Counted from the stretch's first letter, positions 7,416 through 17,348 are shown. The stretch is 48,938 bases of DNA from an uncultured Clostridia bacterium (GCA_944383515.1 CALWPV010000066.1:1-48938); one strand, 5' to 3'. Notes: generated from the letters alone by a model not told the origin. Numbers and translations: made by a program.

Positions 7416-7808
7416 TTATCGTTTGCTGAACTGCGGAGCTCTTCTGGCCGATTTCAAGCCATATTTCTTCCGTTCTTTCATTCTGGGGTCACGGGTCAAA
7501 TACCCTGCCTTTTTCAGAATCGGACGATACTCCTCGTCAACATTCAAAAGCGCACGAGCGATACCGTGCTTAATCGCGCCTGCCTGTCCGGTAAATCCAC
7601 CGCCGGAAACATTAACGAAAACGTCGAATTTATCTACGGTTTCCGTAGCGCTCAGAGGCTGGCGAACGATCGTTTTGAGCGTCTCCAGACCAAAATACTC
7701 ATCCAGATCTCTTTTATTAATCGTAATCTTACCGGTGCCGGGTCTTAAATACACTCTAGCAACGCTGGATTTTCTTCTGCCGGTACCATAAAACTGTGTA
7801 ACAGCCAT
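7416..7808 (-). CDS. rpsI: 30S ribosomal protein S9
   Basis: S9 is a small-subunit protein of the head whose C-terminal tail reaches the P-site tRNA. The 130-residue length is standard. The N-terminus [15 protein letters not shown] and the C-terminal basic tail ending FSKR are diagnostic; the terminal Arg is the tRNA-contacting residue in known structures. The gene follows rplM by 22 bp, the near-universal L13-S9 pair, and GGAG precedes the ATG. Confidence 0.98.
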   Translation of the reverse strand: MAVTQFYGTGRRKSSVARVYLRPGTGKITINKRDLDEYFGLETLKTIVRQPLSATETVDKFDVFVNVSGGGFTGQAGAIKHGIARALLNVDEEYRPILKKAGYLTRDPRMKERKKYGLKSARRAPQFSKR

Positions 7809-7830
7809 GACTTATGTCTCCTCTCTTTCC

Positions 7831-8265
7831 TTATGCCTTGATCGTCAATACTTCCGGTTTCTGTGCCTGATGTCCGTGCTCAGGACCAGCATATACCTTC
7901 AGCTTCTTGATCATATCGCGGCCTAATGAATTCTTGGGCAGCATGCCCTTAACGGCAGTTTTAATTGCCAGTTCCGGCTTGGTCTGTAAAAGCTGTTTGT
8001 AAGGAACTTCCTTCAAGCCGCCAGGCTGACCGGTATGGGTACTGTAAACCTTCTGGTTTAACTTTTTGCCTGTGAGATGAATCTTTTCGGCATTGATAAC
8101 AATGACATAATCTCCCATGTCTAAAAAGGGAGTAAACTCGGGTTTGTTCTTTCCTCTAAGAATGGCAGCAACCTGAGAAGCAAGACGTCCCAGAGTCTGA
8201 CCCTCGGCGTCGACTACATACCACTTTCTCTCGATTGCTTTACCGCTTGGCATATAAGTCTTCAT
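7831..8265 (-). CDS. rplM: 50S ribosomal protein L13
   Basis: L13 is an early-assembly large-subunit protein binding 23S rRNA. The start is set at the ATG at 8265 ([19 protein letters not shown]...), giving 144 residues. A GTG four codons earlier would lie directly on the AAGGAG ribosome binding site. That site is 11 nt before the chosen ATG, slightly long spacing. Conserved [15 protein letters not shown] and GDYVIVINA segments are present. The gene has its own consensus promoter and a structured leader, suggesting autoregulation by L13. Confidence 0.97.
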   Translation of the reverse strand: MKTYMPSGKAIERKWYVVDAEGQTLGRLASQVAAILRGKNKPEFTPFLDMGDYVIVINAEKIHLTGKKLNQKVYSTHTGQPGGLKEVPYKQLLQTKPELAIKTAVKGMLPKNSLGRDMIKKLKVYAGPEHGHQAQKPEVLTIKA

Positions 8266-8299
8266 GAAACTTGACACTCCTTATAATCTCACTGCAGCT

Positions 8300-8364
8300 T
8301 GAAATTGGAATCCGGGGCTAGTGGATTAATTCCACTACAGCGCTCTCGACTCTATGAGTCGCAC
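8300..8364 (-). promoter_or_regulatory. Structured 5' leader of rplM (candidate L13 leader)
   Basis: Between the predicted transcription start (near 8364) and rplM are two hairpins. One has a 6-bp stem (8347-8352 with 8356-8361, ATA loop on the minus strand). The other has a 7-bp stem (8319-8325 with 8331-8337, 5-nt loop). Firmicute rplM-rpsI operons are known to carry an L13-binding leader with short hairpins, so position and architecture fit. I could not align it to the covariance model. Confidence 0.55.
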
Positions 8365-8370
8365 TTTCTA

Positions 8371-8399
8371 ATTATACTCATCCGGCCTGCCTTTGTCAA
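8371..8399 (-). promoter_or_regulatory. rplM-rpsI promoter
   Basis: TTGACA (complement of 8394-8399) and TATAAT (complement of 8371-8376) are separated by 17 bp, a perfect sigma-A consensus. It lies within 16 bp of the truA stop codon. With no terminator between truA and rplM, the r-protein pair can be transcribed both from here and by read-through. Confidence 0.93.
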
Positions 8400-8414
8400 G
8401 CATTTTTTGCCGAA

Positions 8415-9155
8415 TCAGCTCTCATATTCAATCTTCATGAGCATGAGCCCCTGCGGCGGGGCCGTGGGCCCCAAAACAGACCGCTTGCCCGTTTCTAACG
8501 CGCGCAAAAACGCTTCCGGAGGCAGCTTTCCCTTGCCGACCTCAAAAGCCGTTCCGGCGATAATCCGCACCATATTATACAGAAATCCATTTCCTGTTAT
8601 GTCGATCCGCCAGCCCTCTCCGTCGACAAGCAGCTCTGCGCGATCAATACGGCGCACGGTCGACAAATTCTGTCCGCCCGCAGCGCGAAACGCGGCAAAA
8701 TCATGCTCGCCCACCAAATATGCCAGCCCTGCCCGCATGGCCTCCTCCTGCAAAGGGCCGCGCACCGGCGCGAAATACCGTCTCAGCTCCGGAGGCATCA
8801 CCGGTCCGGTAAAAAAACGGTACCCATAGGTCTTGCGTTTGGCTTGAAAACGCGGGTGAAACGTCTTTTCCGCTTCCCACACGCGGTAAATTCTGATATC
8901 GGGCGGCAAATTACTATTTAACGCCAGCAGCAGCCTATCTGTCGCAATCGGGTGCACAAGATCCAGCGCCGCCACCTGCCCTCTGGCGTGCACGCCGGCA
9001 TCGGTGCGGCCGGCTCCCATAACGTGAACCGTTTCATGAAATAACCGCGCCAGCGTCTCTTCTAAAACCTGCTGAATCCCCAGTCCATTCTGCTGGCGCT
9101 GCCAGCCGGCGTACTGCGTTCCTTCATACCCTATTTCTAATCCGATTCTGCGCAT
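8415..9155 (-). CDS. truA: tRNA pseudouridine(38-40) synthase
   Basis: TruA converts uridines 38, 39 and 40 in the anticodon arm of many tRNAs to pseudouridine. The 246-residue protein has the family's catalytic aspartate as Asp52 in GAGRTDAGVHA, an N-terminal YEGTQYAGWQRQ strand, and the C-terminal NGFLYNMVR motif. The start lies 4 bp after the ecfT stop, so it is cotranscribed with the ECF genes, a common arrangement in Firmicutes (ecfA-ecfA-ecfT-truA-rplM-rpsI). Confidence 0.97.
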   Translation of the reverse strand: MRRIGLEIGYEGTQYAGWQRQQNGLGIQQVLEETLARLFHETVHVMGAGRTDAGVHARGQVAALDLVHPIATDRLLLALNSNLPPDIRIYRVWEAEKTFHPRFQAKRKTYGYRFFTGPVMPPELRRYFAPVRGPLQEEAMRAGLAYLVGEHDFAAFRAAGGQNLSTVRRIDRAELLVDGEGWRIDITGNGFLYNMVRIIAGTAFEVGKGKLPPEAFLRALETGKRSVLGPTAPPQGLMLMKIEYES

Positions 9156-9159
9156 TCCT

Positions 9160-9999
9160 TTACCACCAGCTCAACAAAAACGCGCCAATGGCGGTTACGC
9201 TCGGCAAATAGCGCGCGGCGATCAGCGCCGCGACAAACAAAACCATGAGCCCTCTGGCCACATGGTCCGCCGCCGTATACTTAAGCTCCTTCATGCGCGT
9301 CCGTCCCTCGTCGCCTCGGTAGCAGCGCGCCTCCATAGCCGTCGCCAATTCGTCCGCTCTGCGGAACGCAGAAATAAACAGCGGCACTAAAACGGGAATT
9401 AAACTTTTAGCTTTGGCCACCAGACCGCCCGATTCAAAATCGGCTCCCCTGGCGGTTTGCGCTTTCATGATTTTATCGGTTTCTTCCAGCAAAATGGGGA
9501 TAAAACGCAGGGCAATGCTCATAATCATGGCAATATCATGAACCGGTACATTAATGCGTTTCAGGGGGCGCAGCAGCCGCTCAATGCCGTCGGTCAGCTC
9601 AATCGGGGTGGTGGTGAGCGTCATCATGGAGCAGCCGATAATGAGCAGCACCAGACGCAGCGCCATAAAGACCGCTGTGTAAACGCCCTGACGGCTAATA
9701 GTCAAAAAGCCCCACTGCCACAGGGGATCGCCTTTGACTAAAAAGATATTGAGAATTACGGTAAATAGCAGCAGCACCATTACCGTTTTGAGCCCGCGCA
9801 GGATAAAGGCCAGCGGGATTTTGGCCACACGCACTATGGCCAGCAGCCCCAGACCGGCCACCAGAAACCCTAATATGTTTTTGACGCAAAACAGACCGAT
9901 AATATAGAGCACGGTTCCCACAATTTTGGTACGCGGATCCAGCCGGTGAACGGGCGAATTCACGTCATAATACTGTCCTATTGTAATGTCTCGTAACAT
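9160..9999 (-). CDS. ecfT: ECF transporter transmembrane component EcfT
   Basis: EcfT is the membrane scaffold of group II energy-coupling factor transporters. It joins the two ATPases to interchangeable substrate-binding S components for vitamins and trace nutrients. The 279-residue protein has about five hydrophobic segments; the first pair is near residues 28-60 and the last near 250-275. The two conserved coupling motifs are the ARG triplet after IMKAQT and the ARC in MEARCYRG. The gene starts 2 bp after ecfA2. No S component is encoded nearby, as expected for shared ECF modules. Confidence 0.95.
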   Translation of the reverse strand: MLRDITIGQYYDVNSPVHRLDPRTKIVGTVLYIIGLFCVKNILGFLVAGLGLLAIVRVAKIPLAFILRGLKTVMVLLLFTVILNIFLVKGDPLWQWGFLTISRQGVYTAVFMALRLVLLIIGCSMMTLTTTPIELTDGIERLLRPLKRINVPVHDIAMIMSIALRFIPILLEETDKIMKAQTARGADFESGGLVAKAKSLIPVLVPLFISAFRRADELATAMEARCYRGDEGRTRMKELKYTAADHVARGLMVLFVAALIAARYLPSVTAIGAFLLSWW

Positions 10000-10001
10000 A
10001 G

Positions 10002-10892
10002 TTACCCTTTCAAAATATGGAGAAGTTTCTCCTGCATCTCATCCAGACTCAGGATGGTCTCCGGCACGGAAAACCCTTGCTCTGCCAGTAGATTGCCCAG
10101 CTGCGTTACCTGAGGAATATCCAGACCAATGGCTTTTAAACGCTCTGCGTGGGCAAAAACCTCGCGCGGCGTTCCGTCCAGCTGCACGCGGCCTTCTCCC
10201 ATGGCGATAATGCGGTCTACGTATTTGGCCACGTCTTCCATGCTATGCGAGACCAAAATAACCGTAATCCCCTGCTGTTTTTGCAGCTGCTGCACCTGGG
10301 TCAAAATCTCGTCGCGCCCCCGCGGGTCCAGCCCTGCCGTAGGCTCGTCTAAAATTAAATATTCGGGCTGCATGGCCAGTACGCCGGCAATAGCTACCCG
10401 CCTCTTCTGCCCGCCAGAAAGCTCAAACGGCGATTTTTCTTTATATTCGTCCGATAGCCCTACCATGGCCATGGCCTGATCCACCCGGCGCTCAATTTCT
10501 TCTTCGCCAAGGCCCAAGTTCTTAGGGCCAAACGCAATATCCCCCGCTACTGTCATTTCAAACAGCTGATGCTCGGGATACTGGAAAACAAGGCCAACCT
10601 TCTGACGGACGCGCTTCATTTTAGCCGCTTGCAGCGCCCGCAACTCTTTTTTCTTTTTCACGCCCGTGGGCGCCGCGAATATATCTTCTCCGTCGCAAAT
10701 CACCTGGCCGCCGGTGGGGCGAATCAAGCCGTTCAAATGCTGAATCAATGTCGATTTGCCCGATCCGGTATGCCCGATAATGCCTACAAATTCGCCCTTC
10801 TGTATGGTCAAATTCACATGCGACAGCGCCGTGCTCTCACTGGGCGTTCCCTGATCATAAATATACGTTACGTCTTTGATTTCAATCGACAT
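10002..10892 (-). CDS. ecfA2: ECF transporter ATPase EcfA2
   Basis: This is the second ABC ATPase of the ECF module, powering vitamin import through EcfT. The 296 residues include Walker A GHTGSGKS (about residues 40-47), the Q-loop QYPEHQLFE, signature LSGGQKRR, Walker B YLILDEPT and the switch histidine in VSHSMED. The start overlaps the ecfA1 3' end by 25 bp, indicating coupled expression. The Q-loop ending in PEHQLF matches the EcfA2 rather than the EcfA1 subtype. Confidence 0.93.
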   Translation of the reverse strand: MSIEIKDVTYIYDQGTPSESTALSHVNLTIQKGEFVGIIGHTGSGKSTLIQHLNGLIRPTGGQVICDGEDIFAAPTGVKKKKELRALQAAKMKRVRQKVGLVFQYPEHQLFEMTVAGDIAFGPKNLGLGEEEIERRVDQAMAMVGLSDEYKEKSPFELSGGQKRRVAIAGVLAMQPEYLILDEPTAGLDPRGRDEILTQVQQLQKQQGITVILVSHSMEDVAKYVDRIIAMGEGRVQLDGTPREVFAHAERLKAIGLDIPQVTQLGNLLAEQGFSVPETILSLDEMQEKLLHILKG

Positions 10893-11731
10893 AGTGCACT
10901 CACCATTTCCTGCGTTGTCAAAATATCCGCCGGCACGTCCACACCGCTTTGCCGCAGCCGGTACGCGAGCTCCGTCATGGGCGGCACGTCCAGTCCGTAG
11001 CTGCGCAGCACTTCAACCTGCGGAAACACTTCGCGCGGCGTTCCTTCCAGCACCACCTGACCATGATCCATAACAATAATCCGGTCCGCATTAACGGCTT
11101 CTTCCATATAATGCGTAATATGAATCACCGTCATATGCTGCTCGCGGTTCAGTTTCCAAAGGGTATCCATAACTTCCCGCCGGCCCTTCGGGTCCAGCAT
11201 AGCCGTTGGCTCGTCCAGCACAATACACTCTGGCTGCATAGCCAGCACGCCGGCAATCGCGATACGCTGCTTCTGTCCGCCGGATAAGCGGGTTGGCACG
11301 CTCTTGCGATACTTGCTCATGCCCACGGCCTCCAGCGCCTGCTGCACATTCAGCCGGATCCGTTCCGGCTGCATGCCCAAATTCTCGGGGCCAAACGCCA
11401 CGTCTTCCTCTACAATAGACGCCACCATCTGGTTATCCGGATTCTGAAAAATCATGCCCGCCTTCTGGCGGATCAGCCATATTTTATCTTCCTGCGCGGT
11501 GTTCATGCCCTCAATCCACATGCTGCCGCCCGACGGCTGCAACAGCGCATTCACATGCCGGGCAAACGTAGACTTTCCCGAACCGTTATGCCCCAGCACC
11601 ACAATAAACTCGCCACGGCGCACCGAAACGCTCACGCCACGCAGCGCATATACCGTCTGCACCGTAGCTCCCTCTTCTTCCTCTACCGTATAAGCAAACT
11701 CCAGATCTTCACTGCGGAGCATTTCTTCCAT
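10868..11731 (-). CDS. ecfA1: ECF transporter ATPase EcfA1
   Basis: This is the first ATPase of the ECF pair. The 287 residues contain Walker A GHNGSGKS, the Q-loop NPDNQMV (typical of EcfA1), signature LSGGQKQR, Walker B CIVLDEPT and the H-loop ITHYMEE. GGAAAGGAAG precedes the ATG. It is 139 bp downstream of rplQ, beyond a strong terminator. No clear promoter is visible in that interval, so expression may depend on terminator read-through or a weak promoter. Confidence 0.93.
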   Translation of the reverse strand: MEEMLRSEDLEFAYTVEEEEGATVQTVYALRGVSVSVRRGEFIVVLGHNGSGKSTFARHVNALLQPSGGSMWIEGMNTAQEDKIWLIRQKAGMIFQNPDNQMVASIVEEDVAFGPENLGMQPERIRLNVQQALEAVGMSKYRKSVPTRLSGGQKQRIAIAGVLAMQPECIVLDEPTAMLDPKGRREVMDTLWKLNREQHMTVIHITHYMEEAVNADRIIVMDHGQVVLEGTPREVFPQVEVLRSYGLDVPPMTELAYRLRQSGVDVPADILTTQEMVSALCRLKSKT

Positions 11732-11777
11732 TTAGCTTCTTCCTTTCCCACTCGCTTAACGGCCTGTGCGGCAATGC

Positions 11778-11794
11778 TTCCTGCGCGGCAGGAA
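11778..11794 (-). other. Short perfect hairpin in the ecfA1 leader
   Basis: TTCCTGC (11778-11784) and its complement (11788-11794) flank a 3-base loop. It sits between the rplQ terminator and ecfA1. It resembles the GC-rich hairpin of the arg-flanking repeat, but the surrounding sequence does not match, so it is probably unrelated. No U-tract follows. Its function is unknown. Confidence 0.4.
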
Positions 11795-11820
11795 ATAGGA
11801 CGCCGCCGCTTGCTCTTTTG

Positions 11821-11858
11821 AAAAAAGCAGGTGAGACCAAGAGGTCCAACCTGCTTTT
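11821..11858 (-). terminator. Intrinsic terminator of the S10-spc-alpha cluster
   Basis: On the minus strand AAAAGCAGGT pairs with ACCTGCTTTT around an inner GGACC/GGTC stem, and a T-rich tail follows. It lies 12 bp after the rplQ stop codon and marks the end of the long r-protein operon. Complete termination would leave ecfA1 without a visible promoter, so partial read-through is likely. Confidence 0.9.
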
Positions 11859-11870
11859 CTCCTATCGCTT

Positions 11871-12407
11871 TTATACTAACTCAATGATGGCTACTTCAGC
11901 GCCGTCACCCTTACGGGGACCCACCTTGATAATACGAGTGTAGCCGCCTTTACGATTTTCGTACTTGGGCGCAATCTCGTCAAACATTTTAGCCACCAAA
12001 TCCACTTTCTTGCTAAGGCTTCTTTTCTTTACGCCGTCTGCCGGAACCTCAGTAATGGGGTTAAATACCTTCAGCATCTGACGTCTAGCATGCAGCCGAG
12101 AGGGCTGATCCTTTTTGATCGTCTTTTTCACTTCTTCATAGACGGTCACTTTCTTACCATTGACGACCTCTTTCACTCTCTTGCCGTCTTTGTCTTTTTT
12201 CGGAACCTTTGCGGTAATCTCTACCGTTTCATAATTGTCTTTTTCACGAATTGCCAAGGTGATCAGCTTTTCAGCCTCTCTGCGAATTTCTTTTGCCTTG
12301 GTTACCGTTGTCGTAATTCTGCCGTGGTAAAGCAGGTTGGTCACCTGATTACGCAGCAGCGCTTTGCGCTGAGAAGAAGTTCTTCCAAGCTTTCTGTATC
12401 CAGCCAT
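11871..12407 (-). CDS. rplQ: 50S ribosomal protein L17 with internal insertion
   Basis: L17 lies near the polypeptide exit tunnel. The family core is present: [18 protein letters not shown] at the start, and the [19 protein letters not shown] and GGYTRI segments at the end. The protein has 178 residues against about 115-130 usually. The excess is a lysine-rich insertion at about residues 62-110 ([16 protein letters not shown]...) between the second and third conserved helices. Similar insertions are known to me in Lachnospiraceae L17. The gene is last in the cluster, after a 171-bp spacer. Confidence 0.95.
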   Translation of the reverse strand: MAGYRKLGRTSSQRKALLRNQVTNLLYHGRITTTVTKAKEIRREAEKLITLAIREKDNYETVEITAKVPKKDKDGKRVKEVVNGKKVTVYEEVKKTIKKDQPSRLHARRQMLKVFNPITEVPADGVKKRSLSKKVDLVAKMFDEIAPKYENRKGGYTRIIKVGPRKGDGAEVAIIELV

Positions 12408-12578
12408 TTAATTATCCTCCTACTATAAGCGGTCTCCCGCCACACAAGGCTCCGCCCTGTAAATTTGACGGGGCCCCCGGTCTTTCGCTCTTGGCATTAC
12501 CGGACCTGCCGGCAGTGCCTACGCTGTCGGTTACAGCCTCAAAACCGTTGCTTCGCTTCCGGCTAAAGAAACGAAGTA
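12408..12578 (-). other. Unusually long rpoA-rplQ spacer
   Basis: This 171-bp interval contrasts with the 10-70 bp between most genes of the cluster. On the minus strand it can form several GC-rich hairpins, including CTTCG...CGAAG just after rpoA and a CGGGG/CCCCG palindrome near 12466-12480. No promoter consensus or open frame is evident. It may be an RNA processing or rplQ leader element. Confidence 0.4.
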
Positions 12579-13538
12579 TTACTCGACAGGCGCTTTCAAA
12601 GAAAGGCCTACCTCATGCAATTTACCCAGTACTTCGTCTAAGGATTTACGTCCCAGATTCCGTACCTTCATCATTTCATCTTCTGTCTTATTCGTCAGAT
12701 CTTCGATCGTATTGATACCCGCTCTCTTGAGGCAGTTGTACGAGCGAACCGAAAGGTCCATTTCCTCAATGGTCATTTCCAGAACCTTTTCTTTTTGATC
12801 CTCTTCTTTTTCTACCATAATTTCGGCATTTTTCGCGCTGTCGGACAGATCGATGAATAACGCCAAATGATCATTCAAAACTTTGGCTGCCAGGCTGACA
12901 GCCTCATCCGGTTTAATTGTTCCGTTGGTCCAAATTTCCATCGTCAGCTTGTCGTAGTCGGTAATCTGACCAACACGAGTATTTTCGACGATGAAATTTA
13001 CACGCTCTACGGGAGTGTATAAAGAATCAATCGGAATCACGCCAATCGGCTGATTTTCATTCTTGTTCTTATCGGCGCCCACATAACCACGGCCCTTCGT
13101 AATTACAAGCTCCATGTACAGCTTGCTGTCGGGACCACCGCTAAGGGTTGCGATTTCCTGTTCAGGATTGATAATTTCATAATCCTGATCCATTTTAATG
13201 TCGCCCGCGCGCACTACGCCTTCGCCTTCGAACTCGATATACGCTGTTTTAGGCTCGTCGCTTTCCGTATGGGCTTTAACCGCAACGTTTTTCAGATTCA
13301 GGATCATCTCTGAAACGTCTTCTTTGATGCCATGAACCGTTGTAAACTCATGCAATACCGAATCAATCTTGATGCTGGAAATAGCAGCACCAGGAAGAGA
13401 AGATAGCATGATTCTGCGGAGAGAATTTCCGAGTGTCGTACCGTACCCTCTCTCTAAAGGCTCGACAACAAATTTGCCATAGGTACCGTCTTCGCTAATG
13501 TCCATCACGTCAATACGTGGTTTCTCAAATTCAAACAC
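12579..13538 (-). CDS. rpoA: DNA-directed RNA polymerase subunit alpha
   Basis: Alpha nucleates RNA polymerase assembly and contacts activators and UP elements. The 319 residues comprise the N-terminal dimerisation domain (about 1-230, with [17 protein letters not shown]) and a C-terminal DNA-binding domain with helix-hairpin-helix segments (LGRKSLDEV near 300). An acidic linker ([13 protein letters not shown]) connects them. The start codon is GTG at 13538, with AGGAGG 6 nt upstream. It follows rpsD by 32 bp, the standard alpha-operon order. Confidence 0.98.
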   Translation of the reverse strand: MFEFEKPRIDVMDISEDGTYGKFVVEPLERGYGTTLGNSLRRIMLSSLPGAAISSIKIDSVLHEFTTVHGIKEDVSEMILNLKNVAVKAHTESDEPKTAYIEFEGEGVVRAGDIKMDQDYEIINPEQEIATLSGGPDSKLYMELVITKGRGYVGADKNKNENQPIGVIPIDSLYTPVERVNFIVENTRVGQITDYDKLTMEIWTNGTIKPDEAVSLAAKVLNDHLALFIDLSDSAKNAEIMVEKEEDQKEKVLEMTIEEMDLSVRSYNCLKRAGINTIEDLTNKTEDEMMKVRNLGRKSLDEVLGKLHEVGLSLKAPVE

Positions 13539-13570
13539 AGGGAACCTCCTTCACTCTCTAGAGCTCTTGA

Positions 13571-14200
13571 TTATTTAGAATACAACTCGACGATCAGTGT
13601 CTCGTTGACCGGAATATCAATCTGTTCGCGGGTCGGAACGGCCTGCACGGTAATTTTACCATTTTCCGGATCGGAAAGCAGCCACTCCGGAATCACGCGG
13701 CCAGAGGTGGTATCAAAGATATCTTTGAAGCGCTGCATAGACAGAGCGCCCTCTTTAATGCTCACAACGTCGCCAGGTTTTACCTGATAAGAAGGAATGT
13801 TTACCTTTTTCCCATTTACCTGAATCAGATTGTGGCGCACTACCTGACGAGCCTCGGTGCGTGAACGGCCAAATCCGGCGCGGTACACAACGTTATCCAG
13901 TCTCTGCTCTAACAGCTTCAGCAGGTTGTCACCGGCAATACCTTTCTGAGCGTTAGCTTTTACAAAGTAGTTATGGAACTGCGTTTCCAGCACGCCATAA
14001 ATTCTTTTTGCTTTCTGTTTCTCACGCAGCTGCAGACCATATTCAGAAACTTTCTTTCTGCTTTGTCCATGCATACCGGGGGCATAGGCCCGCTTTTCGA
14101 CTGCGCACTTATCGCTCTTATAGCATCTTTCACCTTTCAGGAACAGTTTTTCCCCTTCCCGGCGGCAAAGTCTGCATACGGATCCAATATATCTTGCCAT
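13571..14200 (-). CDS. rpsD: 30S ribosomal protein S4 (zinc-binding form)
   Basis: S4 is a primary 16S rRNA binder and assembly initiator. Length 209 is typical. Cys9, Cys12, Cys26 and Cys32 near the N-terminus form the zinc-binding (C+) version. The S4 RNA-binding domain (about residues 99-160) is seen in [19 protein letters not shown]. The gene lies inside the alpha operon between rpsK and rpoA. In Bacillus subtilis rpsD is instead a separate gene, a difference consistent with Clostridia. Confidence 0.98.
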   Translation of the reverse strand: MARYIGSVCRLCRREGEKLFLKGERCYKSDKCAVEKRAYAPGMHGQSRKKVSEYGLQLREKQKAKRIYGVLETQFHNYFVKANAQKGIAGDNLLKLLEQRLDNVVYRAGFGRSRTEARQVVRHNLIQVNGKKVNIPSYQVKPGDVVSIKEGALSMQRFKDIFDTTSGRVIPEWLLSDPENGKITVQAVPTREQIDIPVNETLIVELYSK

Positions 14201-14218
14201 AGTTTTTTAATCCTCCAA

Positions 14219-14617
14219 TTATACTCTTCTGCGTTTAGGCGGACGACATCCGTTATGCGGTACGGGTGTAACATCCCGAATTGCGGTAACTTCCAGACCG
14301 GCAGCCTGCAGCGCACGGATCGCAGCCTCACGGCCTGCTCCGGGTCCCTTAACGCTTACTTCTACCGTTTTAAGGCCATGCTCCATAGCGGCTCTGGCAG
14401 CCGTTTCCGCAGCCATCTGCGCAGCGTAGGGAGTATTTTTACGAGAACCTCTAAAACCCAGTCCGCCTGCGCTAGCCCAAGAAAGAGCATTGCCGGCCGT
14501 ATCGGTTAAGGTTACAATCGTATTGTTAAATGTAGATTGAATGTGCGCCTGACCTCTGTCAACATTCTTGCGGTTACGACGGCGCGTTGTCTTTTTAAGA
14601 CCTTTTTTAGGTGCCAC
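14219..14617 (-). CDS. rpsK: 30S ribosomal protein S11
   Basis: S11 lies on the 30S platform near the mRNA exit. The 132-residue protein has the conserved [18 protein letters not shown] and [13 protein letters not shown] segments and the C-terminal [13 protein letters not shown] tail, including the Asn-Gly that is often isomerised. It sits 17 bp after rpsM and 18 bp before rpsD. Confidence 0.98.
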   Translation of the reverse strand: MAPKKGLKKTTRRRNRKNVDRGQAHIQSTFNNTIVTLTDTAGNALSWASAGGLGFRGSRKNTPYAAQMAAETAARAAMEHGLKTVEVSVKGPGAGREAAIRALQAAGLEVTAIRDVTPVPHNGCRPPKRRRV

Positions 14618-14634
14618 GTTTAAACCCTCCTCAA

Positions 14635-15003
14635 TTATTTCTTCTTATTGGCGATTGTGCGACGAGGCCCTTTACGCGTGCGGGCATTGTTCTTGGTATT
14701 TTGTCCGCGAACGGGCAGGCTTCTTCTATGACGCAGCCCTCTGTAGCAGCCAATTTCGGTTAATCTCTTAATGTTCAGGGCTACTTCTCTGCGAAGATCA
14801 CCTTCTACCATCTGAGATTCATCGATCACACCACGAATTCTGTTTACTTCGTCATCGGTCAAGTCGCGAACACGAGTATCCGGATTGACACCGGCTTCTT
14901 TTAAGATCCGATTCGCACTGGCGCGACCAATACCATAAATATAAGTCAGGCCAATTTCAACTCGTTTCTCATTCGGCAAATCTACGCCTGAAATACGTGC
15001 CAT
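14635..15003 (-). CDS. rpsM: 30S ribosomal protein S13
   Basis: S13 forms inter-subunit bridges in the 30S head and contacts P-site tRNA with its C-terminal tail. The 122 residues start with [19 protein letters not shown] and contain the helix-two-turn-helix [12 protein letters not shown], then the basic tail [15 protein letters not shown]. rpmJ is 16 bp upstream, and the AGGAGG-like site TAGGAGGAAAAATAA precedes the ATG. Confidence 0.98.
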   Translation of the reverse strand: MARISGVDLPNEKRVEIGLTYIYGIGRASANRILKEAGVNPDTRVRDLTDDEVNRIRGVIDESQMVEGDLRREVALNIKRLTEIGCYRGLRHRRSLPVRGQNTKNNARTRKGPRRTIANKKK

Positions 15004-15019
15004 TTATTTTTCCTCCTAA

Positions 15020-15151
<132 letters not shown>

Positions 15152-15199
15152 CTATCCGGCCGGCCCTTAGCCAGCCTGCTCGGCTTGCCGCCCTCTGGA

Positions 15200-15418
15200 T
15201 TATTTTGCTCTCCAGACGATACGGCCCTTTGTTAGATCATAGGGAGACATTTCAATCGTAACTTTATCTCCCGGTAATATTTTAATGAAGTTCATACGAA
15301 GCTTGCCGCTGATATGAGACAGCACCCGGTGCCCGTTTTCCAGCTCAACCAGAAACATAGCATTGGGCAGCTTCTCAACAACAGTTCCTTCTACTTCTAT
15401 TACGTCATTTTTTGACAT
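15200..15418 (-). CDS. infA: Translation initiation factor IF-1
   Basis: IF-1 blocks the ribosomal A site during initiation. The start at 15418 ([20 protein letters not shown]) gives 72 residues, the family length, and has GGAGG 6 nt upstream; a longer frame to 15442 would overlap adk. The S1-like OB fold is clear from [18 protein letters not shown] and the C-terminal [12 protein letters not shown]. In many Firmicutes map, and often a KOW-domain gene, lie between adk and infA; here adk ends only 20 bp upstream. Confidence 0.98.
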   Translation of the reverse strand: MSKNDVIEVEGTVVEKLPNAMFLVELENGHRVLSHISGKLRMNFIKILPGDKVTIEMSPYDLTKGRIVWRAK

Positions 15419-15438
15419 GCTTAACCTCCAGCTTACGA

Positions 15439-16068
15439 TCACGCTTTCAGCGCTGTGGTAATGGCATCCGTAACCGCTTCCACCGATTGAGTACCATCTA
15501 CCGTAATCAGTTTGCCGGCCGCCTGGTAATGATCGATCAACGGCGCCGTCTGATCATGGTAAACCGCAAGGCGTTTTAATACAGTTTCCGCTTCGTCATC
15601 CTTCCGGATAATCAGCAGAGAGCCGCAGCGGTCGCACACACCCTCTTTAGCCGGTACCTTATACTCGGTATGATAAGGTTCCCCGCACTTGGGACAAACT
15701 CTACGACCCGCCATCCGCTTTACAATTTTCTCATCGGGGACTTCCACGTTGATGGCTGCATCGATGTCTACTTTGGCATCTAAGGCTGCCGCCTGTACCA
15801 GCGTTCTGGGAAATCCGTCCAGAATATAGCCGTTTGCACAGTCCGGTTTCGCCAAACGGTCCATAACCAGATCGACCGTCAGCTCATCGGGAACCAGTAA
15901 GCCTTGATCCATATATTCCTTAGCCTTTAAGCCAAGGGGTGTTTCTTCTTTCAAATTGGCTCTAAAAATATCTCCCGTTGAAATATGGGGAATGTGATAC
16001 TGATCCGCCAGGCGTGTTGCCTGCGTTCCTTTTCCTGCGCCCGGAGCGCCTAATAATATGAGCTTCAT
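15439..16068 (-). CDS. adk: Adenylate kinase
   Basis: Adk equilibrates ATP + AMP with 2 ADP. The 209 residues start with the P-loop [11 protein letters not shown]. The AMP-binding ISTGDIFRA and [10 protein letters not shown] segments follow. The LID domain carries a Cys4 zinc site (CPKCG about residue 128, CDRCG about residue 148), typical of Gram-positive long-form adenylate kinases. It lies 17 bp after secY and is followed directly by infA, with no map gene. Confidence 0.98.
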   Translation of the reverse strand: MKLILLGAPGAGKGTQATRLADQYHIPHISTGDIFRANLKEETPLGLKAKEYMDQGLLVPDELTVDLVMDRLAKPDCANGYILDGFPRTLVQAAALDAKVDIDAAINVEVPDEKIVKRMAGRRVCPKCGEPYHTEYKVPAKEGVCDRCGSLLIIRKDDEAETVLKRLAVYHDQTAPLIDHYQAAGKLITVDGTQSVEAVTDAITTALKA

Positions 16069-16085
16069 TTTGAAACCTCCATGCC

Positions 16086-17348
16086 TTACTTGGTTAAAAA
16101 TCCCTTGTAGTGACGCATAACCATCTGACCTTCAATCTGTTTCACTGTTTCAAGCGCAACGCCGATACAGATCATTAAGGAAGAACCGCCAATCGACAAA
16201 TTATCGATTCCAAACACAAACGAAAGAATAATCGGTACGCTCGCAACGACTGCCAGCATAATGGCTCCAATAAACACCACATAGCGGGAAGTCTTCTTTA
16301 AATACTCCAGCGTGGGTGCGCCCGGACGAAAACCGGGAATGAAGCCGCCGTTTTTCTTCAGGTTGTTTGTGATTTCCACCGGATTATAGGTGATGGATGC
16401 ATAGAAGTACGTGAAGAAAATAATCAGAACAACATATAAGCAAGCTCCGAAGGGATGCGAAGTACTCAGCCATGTGAGCACGGTCGCCCACCACCCTGTA
16501 GGAGATGCCGTAATAAAGCCGGTAATAATGCCCGGCAGACTCATAATGGATATTGCAAAGATAATCGGGATTACCCCTGCCATATTCACTCGAATCGGGA
16601 TATAGGTGGAGCGGCCGCCATAGGATTTCCTTCCCTGGATTCTCTGCGCATATTGGATCGGGATTCTGCGCTCTGCCAGCTCCAGCACCACGATGAAAGC
16701 GACTACCAGCACTAACAAAACAATGATAATCGCCAGCATCCAGTAATTTTGGTAGCTGACTAGGGAACTGATTGCAGAAGGAACTCTGGACAGTACGTTC
16801 ACCATGATAATAAGAGAAATTCCGTTACCGATGCCTTTTTCCGTGATGTTTTCGCCGATCCACATCACAAATACGCTACCCGCTGTAAACACAGCCATGG
16901 AAACGATAATAGACCAAGCGACGCCAAGTTCACTAATAAAGCCACTTCTAAGCCCATACGAGATACCGAAGGACTGAATCAAGGCCAAGGCCACCGTGAG
17001 CACCCGCGTATACTGCATCATCTTCTTCCGTCCGGATTCTCCGTCTTTCTGAAGCTCCTCCAGTTTAGGAATGGCCACCGTCAGCAGGTTCATAATAATG
17101 GACGCGTTGATGTATGGCTGAATTCCCATGGCAAAGAGATTCATTTGACTAAAAGCGTTACCGGACATGATGTCGAAAAGCGCCATCACGCCTCCGGCAG
17201 ATGCGAAGTAGTTTTTCACAATCGTCGCATCCATCAGAGGGCTGGGAATTAACGAACCCAAGCGAACAAGGGCTAACATCATGAGAGTATAGAGGATTTT
17301 TCTGCGAAGATCCGGAATCTTAACAATATCTCTTACTGTTTTGAACAA
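16086..17348 (-). CDS. secY: Protein translocase subunit SecY
   Basis: SecY is the channel of the Sec translocon in the cytoplasmic membrane. The 420-residue protein has ten predicted transmembrane helices, a plug region after the first, and the cytosolic loop around [12 protein letters not shown] that binds SecA and ribosomes. The start codon is TTG at 17348 (translated [15 protein letters not shown]), with AAAGGAGG 9 nt upstream; this matches the conserved N-terminus. It belongs to the spc segment between rplO and adk; secE is at 43749. Confidence 0.98.
   Translation of the reverse strand: MFKTVRDIVKIPDLRRKILYTLMMLALVRLGSLIPSPLMDATIVKNYFASAGGVMALFDIMSGNAFSQMNLFAMGIQPYINASIIMNLLTVAIPKLEELQKDGESGRKKMMQYTRVLTVALALIQSFGISYGLRSGFISELGVAWSIIVSMAVFTAGSVFVMWIGENITEKGIGNGISLIIMVNVLSRVPSAISSLVSYQNYWMLAIIIVLLVLVVAFIVVLELAERRIPIQYAQRIQGRKSYGGRSTYIPIRVNMAGVIPIIFAISIMSLPGIITGFITASPTGWWATVLTWLSTSHPFGACLYVVLIIFFTYFYASITYNPVEITNNLKKNGGFIPGFRPGAPTLEYLKKTSRYVVFIGAIMLAVVASVPIILSFVFGIDNLSIGGSSLMICIGVALETVKQIEGQMVMRHYKGFLTK

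Noticed and set aside
11778-11794. Further copy of the arg-flanking repeat
   Set aside because: Only the TTCCTGC hairpin is similar; neighbouring blocks such as TTCGTCAT and AACAGAGG are missing.
11732-11820. Vitamin-type riboswitch before the ECF genes
   Set aside because: Only a short 7-bp hairpin is present. No known riboswitch core was recognised, and shared ECF modules usually lack one.
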